NCBI RefSeq assembly: GCF_014287585.1
Contig: NZ_JACOOJ010000011.1
Span: forward strand, 1-64,000
Origin: Parabacteroides hominis
GTDB taxonomy: Bacteria; Bacteroidota; Bacteroidia; Bacteroidales; Tannerellaceae
Direction of reading: 5' to 3'
DNA: 64,000 nucleotides
This document shows, in pieces, positions 37,801-45,837 of this stretch (position 1 is its first letter; each line of letters starts with the position of its first letter). The notes beneath the pieces are model-generated. The model was not told the DNA's origin and did no database searches. It saw nothing but the letters and a program-made list of their open reading frames with translations. The position numbers and the translations under genes were made by a program.

Positions 37801-38343
37801 TCCGATAAACGAAACCTGCAAAGTGGCATTAGCCGGAACTTCGATCGAGAAGTTACCGTCCATATCGGTAGTCGTACCGTTAGTCGTACCTTTCTGGATA
37901 ACGTTTGCACCGGCAACTGGGCCGAAAGCATCGCTTACAGTACCGGTCACCTTGCGATTCTGCTGTGCAGCAGCAGAAGAAGCCGGAGCCGTTTCGGAAG
38001 TCAGGACGATGTGGCGGTCTTTGATCGTGTACTTCAAACCGGTTTTAGCGGCAATGGCGTCCAATACGGTCTGAATGTTAGCATTCTTTTCACTAATAGA
38101 GATCTTTTCATTCTTGTTGATCTCTTCCAGATTATAGAAAAACAGGAATTCAGACTGCTTTTCGATCTGTTTCAACACTTTTTCTAAAGTCTCATTCTTC
38201 GCAGAAACATTTAGAGTGGCAGTTTGTGCATAGGTGGAAGCAACCACGCTTGACAGACAAACAGCCAACATTAACACGGTTAATTTCATGATTTTTATAG
38301 TTCTTTTCAGGTTAAGAGAAACAACTATACGTTGATTATTCAT
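34864..38343 (-). CDS. SusC/RagA TonB-dependent receptor with STN domain (locus 2)
   Basis: 1159 residues from the ATG at 38343. In order: a basic lead and signal peptide (MKLTVLMLAVCLSSVVASTY), an STN domain (about 45-105), an Ig-like carboxypeptidase domain (VTGTVSDAFGPVAGANVIQK), EEVVVVGYGTMKKKDLTGAV at the plug start, the plug and a barrel ending FGLDITF. The STN domain and the upstream FecR/sigma pair make this a transducing receptor, so substrate binding should release the sigma factor. The leader shares TTAATCTT and its 24-nt distance from the ATG with the other susC. Confidence 0.95.
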   Translation of the reverse strand: MNNQRIVVSLNLKRTIKIMKLTVLMLAVCLSSVVASTYAQTATLNVSAKNETLEKVLKQIEKQSEFLFFYNLEEINKNEKISISEKNANIQTVLDAIAAKTGLKYTIKDRHIVLTSETAPASSAAAQQNRKVTGTVSDAFGPVAGANVIQKGTTNGTTTDMDGNFSIEVPANATLQVSFIGYISQDIAVKNQSVVNVLLKEDSQALEEVVVVGYGTMKKKDLTGAVASVKMDDTPVGTVSSISHALAGKAAGLQVSTISAQPGGQSTFRVRGAASSDKAGNDPLIIIDGFPVSTPGSLDSGNQYKDGNTDNILGSINPNDIESIEVLKDASSTAIYGARAGNGVIIVTTKRGKSGAAKVQYSGSASVQQIAKSYEMLDASGFMQATNNYNRELWLRTNGVGIYGGKSESDVATPYVPKYTESEIANPANNTNWFDEISRLGFQTSHNLSVTGGNDNTKYLVSGNYFKQDGVIKNNAMERYSARVNLDQKLSKYVKMGINLNVSRNEYDNVPLGDGQNENAGILVSAAQFNPALPIRDENGDYSMNSDASFLPNPVSLLDITDKTTKERLLGSVFFEVRPIQDLLLKANFGIDRNYQKRKQYMPTTTLYGARENGSAYVAQADNSDYLMELTASYTKQIGEHNFGVLAGHSYQLFTYEMLSGKNNDFITDGFLFNNLGAGNAKRPTVGSSATKSRMASFFGRVNYSFKDRYLLTATIRTDGSSNFAEGNRWGVFPSVAAGWRFLEEDFMSPLKSVLSNGKLRLSYGETGNSNVGDVAYSYYKVGNRNNIFGGSMVNGVYLDQLGNGNVTWETTREWNVGLDLGFLNGRINVTAEYYHKIISDLLNERTLLSYNEVNKLIANVGKTQSQGFELTINTTNIRNKDFEWTSDLTFSLYRDKWKERDPNWKPSAYSEYNGYIRTFAGYLSDGLVQPGETIDHMPGALPGQVKIKDIDGYVYEADGSIKVDGHGIPMKTGKPDGKLDDADKVIYGSKDPGYLLGFNNTLRYKNFDFNIYFYGQFNKLSAGSYKKTWISNNVNDLRRGYNQPTSISDLWSSSNPNGTLPGYFQTESAYGTGDYYYEKTWFIRCRNITLGYNIPIKTSKHILSNVRVYFDVNNPFIITPYTGLDPETDVSSDKTDASQLQWAYPNVRTYSFGLDITF

Positions 38344-38356
38344 ATTTTTGAATGTT

Positions 38357-38447
38357 TTTAAGATTAAACACGATCCCACGGCAATGGGAGTTTAATTGTT
38401 CACACTTTAGAAGAGAAGATCCGGCAAGATTTTCTCTTCTTTTTTTG
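38357..38447 (+). ncRNA. Candidate antisense small RNA over the susC leader (locus 2)
   Basis: A plus-strand -7 box TATTTTTG (38343-38350) starts on the susC start codon, as in locus 1. A 13-bp plus-strand terminator stem (38409-38421 with 38428-38440) followed by seven or more T closes an RNA of about 90 nt. A second stem-loop (TCCCA-CGGCAA-TGGGA, 38374-38389) lies inside; both stems have CGGCAA as loop. DonS-like repression of susC is the inferred role. Confidence 0.5.
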
Positions 38448-38499
38448 TTTAAGACTAACTGGTATTCATTTCTTTTCTAAGATTAGCAATTGTTTTTAT

Positions 38500-39480
38500 T
38501 CAAATTTCTGATATTGTTACGTGATGATCGTCGATCGCATACCGGATCGGGATCGACAAATGGATAATTTCCATGATGTCCTTAATGCTTTGTCCGCGAT
38601 AGAAAGTTCCCGTAAATGTCCGGTGGTTCAGTGCTTCCGACTTGACAGTAAACTGCACGCCGTAAACATGGCTCAACCGGTACAAAATGGCCTCAAGACT
38701 CTGTTCGGGGAAATAATAATATCCGGTAGTCCACGAAACGAACCGGTTGGCGTCGACCTGTTGAAGGAGGGCGGATTGCGTATTTCTATTATATATGAAC
38801 TGTTCGTTTGGCTTCAAAATCGTAGGGCGTGAAAGATTCCGGGTTGTCAGCAACACGGAACCATCCAGCAAGGTTGTCGTCAGAAGCGAATCGGTCGGAT
38901 AGGCTGCCACATTAAATTTTGTTCCGAGCGCTTCGATAGACTGTTCCTTTGTTTCGACAATAAAAGGTTTGTCTTTTTCCTTGGCGACTTCAAAATAGGC
39001 TTCCCCTTCCAGATACACGACACGCTTGGATTTACCATAACGGGAATCATAGGAGAAAGAAGTTCTGCTCCCAAGGCTGACGCGGGTTCCGTCCGGCAAG
39101 ACTACCACATCCGCTTCAAGCCCATCTCCACCGACATAGCGGGTGATCAGGCCATCGTGTTCTTTTGAAGAAAAGATAAACACAGTAGAAGTAACGGCTG
39201 CGGCAAACATTGCCACAGCCGCATAAGTACTTATGCGGGTTAATAGGGGGAATCTTTTACGCTGGCGAGACTTTCTCTTATCGAGAAGGCGTAGCCAGCT
39301 ATCTTGTATTTCAGAAGCATCGCGGGATGGGGCACAGGCTTCATAAAGCGCTTTCGTCTCGAAAAACAATTTTTTATTCTCCGCGCTTTCATTCACCCAG
39401 GCATAAAAATCGTCCAGGGAACGACCTTGCAGCCGTCCTTGCAAATACCCGATGATTAATTCTGAATGTTCGTTTTCCAT
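38500..39480 (-). CDS. FecR-family anti-sigma factor (locus 2)
   Basis: 326 residues from the ATG at 39480; a GTG lies two codons upstream. Cytoplasmic N-terminus (YLQGRLQGRSLDDFYAWVNE), one membrane segment (about 87-106), the FecR domain (VVVLPDGTRVSLGSRTSFSY, VVYLEGEAYFEVAKEKD, LGTKFNVAAY) and a C-terminal DUF4974-like domain (YYFPEQSLEAILYRLSHVYG). It should hold the locus 2 sigma factor until SusC signals. A 443-bp gap containing array C separates it from the sigma gene. Confidence 0.93.
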   Translation of the reverse strand: MENEHSELIIGYLQGRLQGRSLDDFYAWVNESAENKKLFFETKALYEACAPSRDASEIQDSWLRLLDKRKSRQRKRFPLLTRISTYAAVAMFAAAVTSTVFIFSSKEHDGLITRYVGGDGLEADVVVLPDGTRVSLGSRTSFSYDSRYGKSKRVVYLEGEAYFEVAKEKDKPFIVETKEQSIEALGTKFNVAAYPTDSLLTTTLLDGSVLLTTRNLSRPTILKPNEQFIYNRNTQSALLQQVDANRFVSWTTGYYYFPEQSLEAILYRLSHVYGVQFTVKSEALNHRTFTGTFYRGQSIKDIMEIIHLSIPIRYAIDDHHVTISEI

Positions 39481-39486
39481 TTTCAC

Positions 39487-39781
39487 TTATTTATTAGATG
39501 TAAAGACAAAGTCGACGCATGGTTAACTTGGCTCTTACATATACACAACGAACGGGAAAGAAAAAGTACTCACAAGAAAAATGATTTTTTTATAAAATAT
39601 TTTCATCATAATGATTTCAGGAAAATTCAAACAGGCTCTAAGTTGGTGTGTCAATATTCCCCTGTCCCCGCGCCGGCTCCCCCTTATTGTCATTTTTTGT
39701 AAATACTTGACAAGGTTCAAATGCCTATCGATCCCCTTGACAACCTGCAACAACCCAATTTTTTCCTTGCAACCAGTTGCC
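39487..39781. other. Long gap between locus 2 sigma and fecR, part before array C
   Basis: About 295 bp with no credible gene. It holds a palindrome GCAAC-CA-GTTGC at 39769-39780, just off phase with array C, and the fecR leader. The rest shows nothing I can name. Confidence 0.4.
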
Positions 39782-39869
39782 TGCCGACAATTGTCGGCAA
39801 GCCTGCTGACAGATGTCGACAAGTCTGCTCACAATTGTCGACAGGCCTGCTGACAATTATCGGCAAGCG
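39782..39869. repeat. Array C: four 22-bp units with a CGACAATTGTCG palindrome
   Basis: Four tandem 22-bp units begin at 39782, 39804, 39826 and 39848 with no change of phase. Unit 1 is a perfect 18-bp palindrome (TGCCGACAATTGTCGGCA). Units 2-4 keep the frame TG-C-(T/C)-ACA-(N)4-TCG with 2-4 changes each, and linkers AAGCC, AAGTC, AGGCC and AAGCG. It lies 54 bp past the stop of the locus 2 sigma gene, in the gap before fecR. Confidence 0.85.
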
Positions 39870-39923
39870 GTTCGATGCCGACTTTCAGGGAAGGACAAAG
39901 CGAAAAAGAAACTTACAATCTCT

Positions 39924-40466
39924 CTATAAAAGGAAGATAAGCAGGAACAGATTCGAACAGTTCTTACGCAGATAAAGGAGGGAGCGATAGAGCAAGTTCT
40001 CGACCGTGCGGACGGAGAGATTCAAGCGTTCTGCTATTTCGGCCGCTTTCAGGCCTTCGAGATAGGACAGGCGGAAGACTTCCCGGCTTCTTTCAGGCAG
40101 CTCGGCAACCTTTTTCATCAACAGATCGAGGAGGTCTTTTCGCATGAAAAGTTCGTCGGAAGCCTCAAAAAAGTCAAGTTCATCCAATTTTAACTGAAGA
40201 GCACGGTGGTCGATGATCTCCTGTTCCATATTCATGCGGCGGAGGCAATCCAGGCAGGCATTCCGGACGGAGACATAAAGCACCCTTTTCAGGTCATTCT
40301 CCGGGAGGCGGAATACCTGCTTGTCCCACAGTTTCAGGAATACATCGTGAACAATATCTTCTGCAAAGAAGCCGGAAACGAACTTCTCCGCAAAACGCAT
40401 CAACATCGGGGCATACTCCGTATAAATATGCTGATATTGATCTATGTCCAAAGATGTATTCCCCAT
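39924..40466 (-). CDS. ECF sigma factor of locus 2
   Basis: 180 residues. Region 2: YTEYAPMLMRFAEKFVSGFF, AEDIVHDVFLKLW, LYVSVRNACLDCLRRM. Region 4: LPERSREVFRLSYLEGLKAA and helix-turn-helix IAERLNLSVRTVENLLYRSL. A FecI-type regulator that pairs with the FecR at 38500-39480. It starts 27 bp after the 1049-residue gene and is probably co-transcribed with it from the promoter at 43683. Confidence 0.93.
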   Translation of the reverse strand: MGNTSLDIDQYQHIYTEYAPMLMRFAEKFVSGFFAEDIVHDVFLKLWDKQVFRLPENDLKRVLYVSVRNACLDCLRRMNMEQEIIDHRALQLKLDELDFFEASDELFMRKDLLDLLMKKVAELPERSREVFRLSYLEGLKAAEIAERLNLSVRTVENLLYRSLLYLRKNCSNLFLLIFLL

Positions 40467-40493
40467 ATTTGCAAATGTAGAAAAAAAATCTAA

Positions 40494-43400
40494 TTATTCA
40501 TTAACAAACACTTCATGTACACCCGGCTTATCGAATTTTACAGGTTCGACCTTTCCGGTAATAGCATTCATACACTGGACAACATCGTTTCCGGTAGTCT
40601 GGACCTTGACCGCCCAACCGTTTTCTTTCTTGCAGACAGACAGGATATCCGTCGTATTGGAAGCCGGCATAACAGCTAATCCGTCAGCACAATGGATGGT
40701 CTCGACATGATAGCGGCGAACAGCTACCGGGAACTTTTTACCTTTATAGATAAAGGTGGCCGGGCGCTGATCCTGATCGCTCGCCCAATCGGCATTCAAC
40801 AGATAGATCGTACGACGGTCCGAGTGGTCCCAAACCGTGAAACCGACGGAAGGAGCCGCCTCCATCCAGCCTTTGCAGGCTTCCTCGCCGGCAGTCTTGG
40901 CAGCAATCTCTTTCATGGCTGCCACGTAATCGGCTTTCAACGTTGTTTCGGCAGGATAGGCTTTCCGGGGGAAATAGATGATTTTTCCCAAACCGAAGGC
41001 AATCTCCGTCTTTGTTGCCAACTGCTGGTAGTTCTCTCCCAACATCTCACGGATAACCGCATCGTCGGCAGGGAAACGGACCGGCTGGTCGGGCTGCAAC
41101 TCTTCATTCAGATGGGCTGCCGTGAGCAAAAGCGTTCCGCCCTTGAATACAAAATCGCGGATACGCAGGAAGTCATTCGCGTCGTAACTGTTCCATCCGA
41201 GGAAGATCATCGCCTTATACCGGCCCATCACGTCTTGCGGCGCTTCGACAGGCAGCAGATCGACCGTACCGTAAGGGGTGGAAGTAAACCAACCTTCCGG
41301 CCCGCAGCCATCCACGATATTGTCCGGATAGAAGACTTTCAGCAGATCGAAACTTTCGCATGCCTTGTCGAACTTCCATTTATCGCCCTTCTGCGACCAC
41401 AGGCTGCCGCGGCCGAACGATTTCCAGGCGTCGTTACGTCCCTGGATCACGGCAATATTGCTTCTCAGGTCGCCGCGGCGGGAATGTGTTTCCACGAAAT
41501 CGAGCATCTGATGCTGGGCAAACAAGTGTTCCTTGCCGGAAACGGAATAGCGGTCGTTCATATATTCGTCCGTCCACAAGGCTTCTTCCGTATTCATATG
41601 GGAAGAGCCGTGCATATAGGCAACAGCCAGCGACATATACAGACGCAGGGAGTGTTTCGGATCGGCAAACGGCCCTGAGCCCCATTGCATGGCATGAAGC
41701 GTCCCGTAAAGCGGACGGCTGTAGGCGCGGGATGCACCACGCAGGGAGGAAAGTATGATTTCTTCCGGCCCGTACATCTGTTCGGCTCCCAGCCAGTCGT
41801 AACCGGCTTGATACAGATAGCGGAACAGCGTGGACGGTCCCGTATGGCGCGTACTCGGGCCTTTGGAATAGCGGAAGTTGGCAACGAGCTTGCGGGCGCC
41901 GTCGGCCATGTCCGTCACCCCTTCCGGATCATAATGGATAAAGACGCCGTGGTCAGTATAAATCGGACGATGTTTGGCAAAGATTCCGCCATAAGGACGG
42001 TTGCGTGCCGCCATATCGGAGAAAACTCCCTGGTACAGGAAATGCTGCCAGTAATAGTAGCCGCCGTCATTCTCATGCGCCTGCTTGCCGCGGAACATCG
42101 GGGAGGCCAATGTTTCCAAAGAGGGATTGATACGGCTTCCTGCCAGCGTACGTCCTTCGACTTGCCAGGCATACGGGATTTTCAGTTGATCCAGCAACTG
42201 GGTGTAATGGCCGATTATGGCAGGATCGGCAACGCGGAAACCGCTCCACTGGTAGGATGGGCGGAACTGATACCAGTTACCGATCCGGTTGGAGATATAC
42301 CATTTGAAGAAATAATCATACGGCGTATATTGCTTGTCAATATAGATTTCGTCACCGGACGAAAGGTAAATCTGCTCCGCTTCCTTGTCGATCACCTGGC
42401 GGATTTGCGCCTGTTCCGTACGGCTGCCGTCGTCAAACACCAGCGGGACGGCGTGGCCGGCCTCGCCTGCACGCATTTCCACGACATGCAGACCGGGGGT
42501 TTCAAACAGGCACTCCTGCTCGGCGGGCGTGGCAGCGCCGTTTGCCTTCACTTTGAGGCTGACATTCGGCTTGTTCGTTTCTACCAATATACCGAAAGAG
42601 GCGTTTTTGGCAACATATTCGGGGACGGAAACGACTTCGAAATCGCGTGCGGTCTCTTCGATGATCTCCAGGCCGCGCAGTTCATACGGATAAGCGGCGC
42701 GATGCGGCTCTTTCCGGAGTGTCAGCTTCATCTCGCCACTCCCTTGCAGGGAAGACGGAAGCGGGATATAGAAGTCCGCCACATCGGAAGCGCGGTCGAA
42801 GATGTTTCCCTCAAAGAGCGTCTCCCCGTTAAATTCGAGCTTCCACATCGGCCAACTGCGGGTTGCGAGGTTACAGCCGATCCAGTAGTTGTAGTTGTCC
42901 GGTTTTTGGGCAAACTTGGTGAATGGTATGGAGCAAACCGCTTTCTTGTTCTGTGTCAGGCGCGGAGCTTCCACCCAGCATTCGCCGCTGAAATGCGTCC
43001 CGCCGACACGCAGGAAGGCACAAGCCACATCTTCCGGCAACGCGAATGTCTCAGACACCGCCTGGTATTTTCCCGTACCTTCCGGAACCGGCATGTAGAG
43101 CACGGAATCCGGTTTGTCATAGATATCGTCTGCCGCCCGTCCCGGTTTCCGGTAGAACAGCTCGATCCCGACCCCGAAATCGCCATTCCCGGAAACAGCC
43201 AAATCCTGTTTCTTCACGACCGGCAATGTAACCGTCAGTTCACCCGCTTTCAGCAACTTACCGGAAATGCGGTAATAGGCGTGGCGTTCGAAATTATTGT
43301 CTTCGCCTTTGAAATAAAGCGAATAACGGTCTTTTTTACGGATCACCGAGTCCAGGTTGTCGTCAATATAAAACTCGGACCGGCGGAACATTTCTTCACC

Positions 43401-43643
43401 TCTGTTCTGGAAAGGGGCAGGCATCTTCACTCCTCCGATTACGCGCAGAAATTTCCGCGTCGGGATTCCGGACTGTCCGAACGTAACGGTTTCGGAGATA
43501 CTCTGATCGGGTTGAAGCAGATGTGTTTTTTGACCTCCTGCGGGAGTAAAGACAACCGTTCTTGTCTCTTTCCAAGAAGAGGATGCGTATGCCTGAAGTA
43601 CTGCAAAGACGATCAGGCATAGGGAGATACATGTTTTTTTCAT
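40494..43643 (-). CDS. Large secreted enzyme-like protein (1049 aa), family unassigned
   Basis: The protein has a Sec signal (LCLIVFAVLQAYASS) and about 400 residues of beta-rich domains (QSGIPTRKFLRVIGGVKMPA, CAFLRVGGTHFSGECWVEAP). A barrel-like middle follows (YQWSGFRVADPAIIGHYTQL, IYTDHGVFIHYDPEGV, AGYDWLGAEQMYGPEEIILS, SSHMNTEEALWTDEY). Next comes a Rossmann-like segment (YKAMIFLGWNSYDANDFLRI, FVFKGGTLLLTAAHL) resembling the GATase-like domain of GH42-type enzymes, then a final beta-domain. The Glu residues of GAEQM and NTEEAL are candidate catalysts. I cannot name a family. It is the first gene of locus 2, ahead of the sigma factor. Confidence 0.6.
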   Translation of the reverse strand: MKKTCISLCLIVFAVLQAYASSSWKETRTVVFTPAGGQKTHLLQPDQSISETVTFGQSGIPTRKFLRVIGGVKMPAPFQNRGEEMFRRSEFYIDDNLDSVIRKKDRYSLYFKGEDNNFERHAYYRISGKLLKAGELTVTLPVVKKQDLAVSGNGDFGVGIELFYRKPGRAADDIYDKPDSVLYMPVPEGTGKYQAVSETFALPEDVACAFLRVGGTHFSGECWVEAPRLTQNKKAVCSIPFTKFAQKPDNYNYWIGCNLATRSWPMWKLEFNGETLFEGNIFDRASDVADFYIPLPSSLQGSGEMKLTLRKEPHRAAYPYELRGLEIIEETARDFEVVSVPEYVAKNASFGILVETNKPNVSLKVKANGAATPAEQECLFETPGLHVVEMRAGEAGHAVPLVFDDGSRTEQAQIRQVIDKEAEQIYLSSGDEIYIDKQYTPYDYFFKWYISNRIGNWYQFRPSYQWSGFRVADPAIIGHYTQLLDQLKIPYAWQVEGRTLAGSRINPSLETLASPMFRGKQAHENDGGYYYWQHFLYQGVFSDMAARNRPYGGIFAKHRPIYTDHGVFIHYDPEGVTDMADGARKLVANFRYSKGPSTRHTGPSTLFRYLYQAGYDWLGAEQMYGPEEIILSSLRGASRAYSRPLYGTLHAMQWGSGPFADPKHSLRLYMSLAVAYMHGSSHMNTEEALWTDEYMNDRYSVSGKEHLFAQHQMLDFVETHSRRGDLRSNIAVIQGRNDAWKSFGRGSLWSQKGDKWKFDKACESFDLLKVFYPDNIVDGCGPEGWFTSTPYGTVDLLPVEAPQDVMGRYKAMIFLGWNSYDANDFLRIRDFVFKGGTLLLTAAHLNEELQPDQPVRFPADDAVIREMLGENYQQLATKTEIAFGLGKIIYFPRKAYPAETTLKADYVAAMKEIAAKTAGEEACKGWMEAAPSVGFTVWDHSDRRTIYLLNADWASDQDQRPATFIYKGKKFPVAVRRYHVETIHCADGLAVMPASNTTDILSVCKKENGWAVKVQTTGNDVVQCMNAITGKVEPVKFDKPGVHEVFVNE

Positions 43644-43682
43644 ATAAACTTAATACAAATGTTTTTCGTTCAAATCACTTTC

Positions 43683-43690
43683 CAAATGTA
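43683..43690 (-). promoter_or_regulatory. Promoter of locus 2 (first gene)
   Basis: The minus strand reads TACATTTG, an exact -7 box, giving a leader of about 33 nt before the 1049-aa gene. It lies in the divergent gap shared with ribF. Confidence 0.6.
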
Positions 43691-43729
43691 CGATTTATTT
43701 CCGTATTATTATTACTCATAGTTTTTATG

Positions 43730-43737
43730 TACTTTTG
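43730..43737 (+). promoter_or_regulatory. ribF promoter, -7 box TACTTTTG
   Basis: Exact TAnnTTTG match on the plus strand, about 27 nt of leader before the ribF start. Confidence 0.6.
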
Positions 43738-43770
43738 TAGATATAATTATAAGTACCTAAGACTGAAAAG

Positions 43771-44697
43771 ATGATAGTTGTTAGAGACACGGAGAGATTG
43801 AAAGGGAAAAGGCTGGTAGCCACTATCGGCTTTTTCGATGGAGTTCATCTGGGACACCGTTTTCTGATTCACGAACTGAAGCAGGTGGCCGAAGCCGCCG
43901 GGTTGCCTTCCGCCGTTATCACGTTTCCCGAACATCCCCGTGCTGTCCTGCATGCCGACTATCAGCCGAAGTTGCTCAATTCGTTCGAAGAAAAGTTGAA
44001 ACATTTGGCTTCCACGGGGATCGACTATTGCATCGTGCTGGATTTCACGCTCGAACTATCCCGCCTGACGGCAAAAGAGTTCATCACTACCATATTGGCA
44101 GACCGGTTGCATGTGGACACGTTGCTGATCGGCTACGACCACCGTTTCGGGCATAACCGCGAGGATGGCTTCGAGCAGTATGTAACGTATGGCGAGGCTT
44201 GCGGCATACGGGTTATCAAGGCTTCGCAATACAGCGAAGGAGAGGCGGCTGTCAGTTCTTCCGAAATACGGAGGCTTCTTTCGGAATGCCGGGTGGAGGA
44301 GGCGGATCATCTGCTGACTTATCCCTACGGGCTGAAAGGAAGCATCGTCAGCGGTTATAAGGTAGGCCGGAAATTAGGTTTCCCGACCGCCAATATCCAG
44401 GTGGACGAGCCTTTCAAGATTATTCCGGGCATCGGCGTATATGCCGTTCGGGTGTATCTGAACGGACAGCGTTACAAGGGAATGCTGTACATCGGCAACC
44501 GCCCGACTCTGGATAACGGTGACAACATCACACTGGAAGTAAACATCCTCAACTTCACCGGCGACATCTACAATAACGAAATAACAGTCGCGTTCATACA
44601 ACACGTACGAGGCGACATCAAATTCAACACCCTCGACCAACTGATCGAGCAACTGAAAAAAGACAGGGAGACGGTGGATAAGATATTAACGGAATAA
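43771..44697 (+). CDS. ribF: Bifunctional riboflavin kinase / FAD synthetase
   Basis: Makes FMN and FAD from riboflavin. The 308-residue protein has an N-terminal FAD synthetase domain with the nucleotidyltransferase motif GFFDGVHLGHR (residues 21-31), ITFPEHPR and LLIGYDHRFGHNREDGFEQY, SSSEIRRLL, and a C-terminal riboflavin kinase domain (GLKGSIVSGYKVGRKLGFPT, GVYAVRVYLNGQRYKGMLYI, GNRPT). Full length with both domains. It leads a group with the M20 hydrolase (9-bp gap). Confidence 0.97.
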   Translation: MIVVRDTERLKGKRLVATIGFFDGVHLGHRFLIHELKQVAEAAGLPSAVITFPEHPRAVLHADYQPKLLNSFEEKLKHLASTGIDYCIVLDFTLELSRLTAKEFITTILADRLHVDTLLIGYDHRFGHNREDGFEQYVTYGEACGIRVIKASQYSEGEAAVSSSEIRRLLSECRVEEADHLLTYPYGLKGSIVSGYKVGRKLGFPTANIQVDEPFKIIPGIGVYAVRVYLNGQRYKGMLYIGNRPTLDNGDNITLEVNILNFTGDIYNNEITVAFIQHVRGDIKFNTLDQLIEQLKKDRETVDKILTE

Positions 44698-44706
44698 AAA
44701 CATATC

Positions 44707-45762
44707 ATGTACTACGACGCAATAGACCTATTAAAAGGGATGATTTCACGTCCTTCTTTCAGCAGGGAAGAGGGAGAAGTGGCGGATTTTCTCGGACAGA
44801 GCTGGGAAAAGGCCGGGTATAAGGTGAACCGCAAGGGGAATAATCTGTGGCTGATTGCTCCGGATTTTAATCCGGACAAACCGACCCTGCTGCTTAACTC
44901 CCATATCGACACTGTCAAGCCGGCTTCGGGGTGGACCAAAGATCCGTTCAATCCGGAGGAGACGGAAGACGAGCGTCTGTACGGCCTTGGCAGCAATGAT
45001 GCAGGCGCGAGCGTGGTTTCTCTTTATGAAGCATTCAGGGTGTTGTCAGGGAAGGAACAACCTTACAACCTGATCTTCCTGGCTTCATGTGAAGAAGAAG
45101 TTTCCGGCAAGAACGGGCTGGAAAGCGTTCTTGCCGACCTTCCCCCTATCGCATTCGCCGTTGTCGGCGAACCGACCGGCATGCAACCTGCCGTAGCCGA
45201 AAAGGGGCTGATGGTACTGGACTGCGTCAGCACCGGTAAAGCCGGACATGCCGCCCGGAACGAGGGGATCAATGCGATCACGCTTGCCATGAAAGATATC
45301 GAGTGGTTCAACACGTATCAGTTCCCGGAAAAAAGCGATTTCCTCGGACCGGTAAAGATGAGCGTCACGATTATCCATGCCGGGACACAGCATAATGTCG
45401 TTCCGGACCGCTGCGAATTCACCGTCGATATCCGGACAAACGAATTTTATCCCAACGAAAAGCTGTTCGAACTGATCAAGCCGCAGGTCGGCTGCGAAAT
45501 AAAAGCCCGCAGCTTCCGCCTCAACTCCACCCGTACGAATTTGCAACATCCGTTCGTACGCCGTGCCGTTATGATGGGAAAAGAACCTTTCGGCTCGCCT
45601 ACTTTAAGCGATCAGGCCTTGATGCACTTCCCTTCCGTGAAGATCGGGCCGGGAAACTCCGCCCGTTCCCATGCCGCCGACGAATATATCGGCTTGATGG
45701 AAATACGGGAAGCGATCGATTTGTATATCAAGCTGCTCGACCAATTAACAATTGAAAGTTGA
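44707..45762 (+). CDS. M20-family metallohydrolase (ArgE-like deacylase)
   Basis: 351 residues. Zinc-ligand and catalytic motifs of the ArgE/DapE family are in order: LLNSHIDTVKP (His, Asp), GLGSNDAGAS (bridging Asp), ASCEEEVSGKNG (base Glu and ligand Glu), AVVGEPTGM, and the C-terminal His in GNSARSHAADEY. The dimerisation insert lies at about 165-270. The closest named function is acetylornithine (or, in Bacteroidetes, succinylornithine) deacylation in arginine synthesis, but no arg genes are nearby, so this is not certain. Confidence 0.85.
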   Translation: MYYDAIDLLKGMISRPSFSREEGEVADFLGQSWEKAGYKVNRKGNNLWLIAPDFNPDKPTLLLNSHIDTVKPASGWTKDPFNPEETEDERLYGLGSNDAGASVVSLYEAFRVLSGKEQPYNLIFLASCEEEVSGKNGLESVLADLPPIAFAVVGEPTGMQPAVAEKGLMVLDCVSTGKAGHAARNEGINAITLAMKDIEWFNTYQFPEKSDFLGPVKMSVTIIHAGTQHNVVPDRCEFTVDIRTNEFYPNEKLFELIKPQVGCEIKARSFRLNSTRTNLQHPFVRRAVMMGKEPFGSPTLSDQALMHFPSVKIGPGNSARSHAADEYIGLMEIREAIDLYIKLLDQLTIES

Positions 45763-45825
45763 AAATGAGAAAGATCACTCTACCGCATCTTCTCTTTCTT
45801 CAAACTTTCAATTTTCAACTTTCAA
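45752..45825. terminator. Inverted repeat after the M20 hydrolase gene
   Basis: A 15-bp perfect inverted repeat, TTGAAAGTTGAAAAT (45752-45766) with its complement (45811-45825), overlaps the stop codon. A smaller stem may form inside. It fills the 75-bp gap to the flippase gene. Confidence 0.5.
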
Positions 45826-45837
45826 CTTTCAATTAAT

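Noticed and set aside
41685..43622. 645-residue plus-strand frame
   Set aside because: Entirely antisense to the 1049-residue locus 2 gene, which has a signal peptide, promoter and domain-like sequence; the antisense frame has none.
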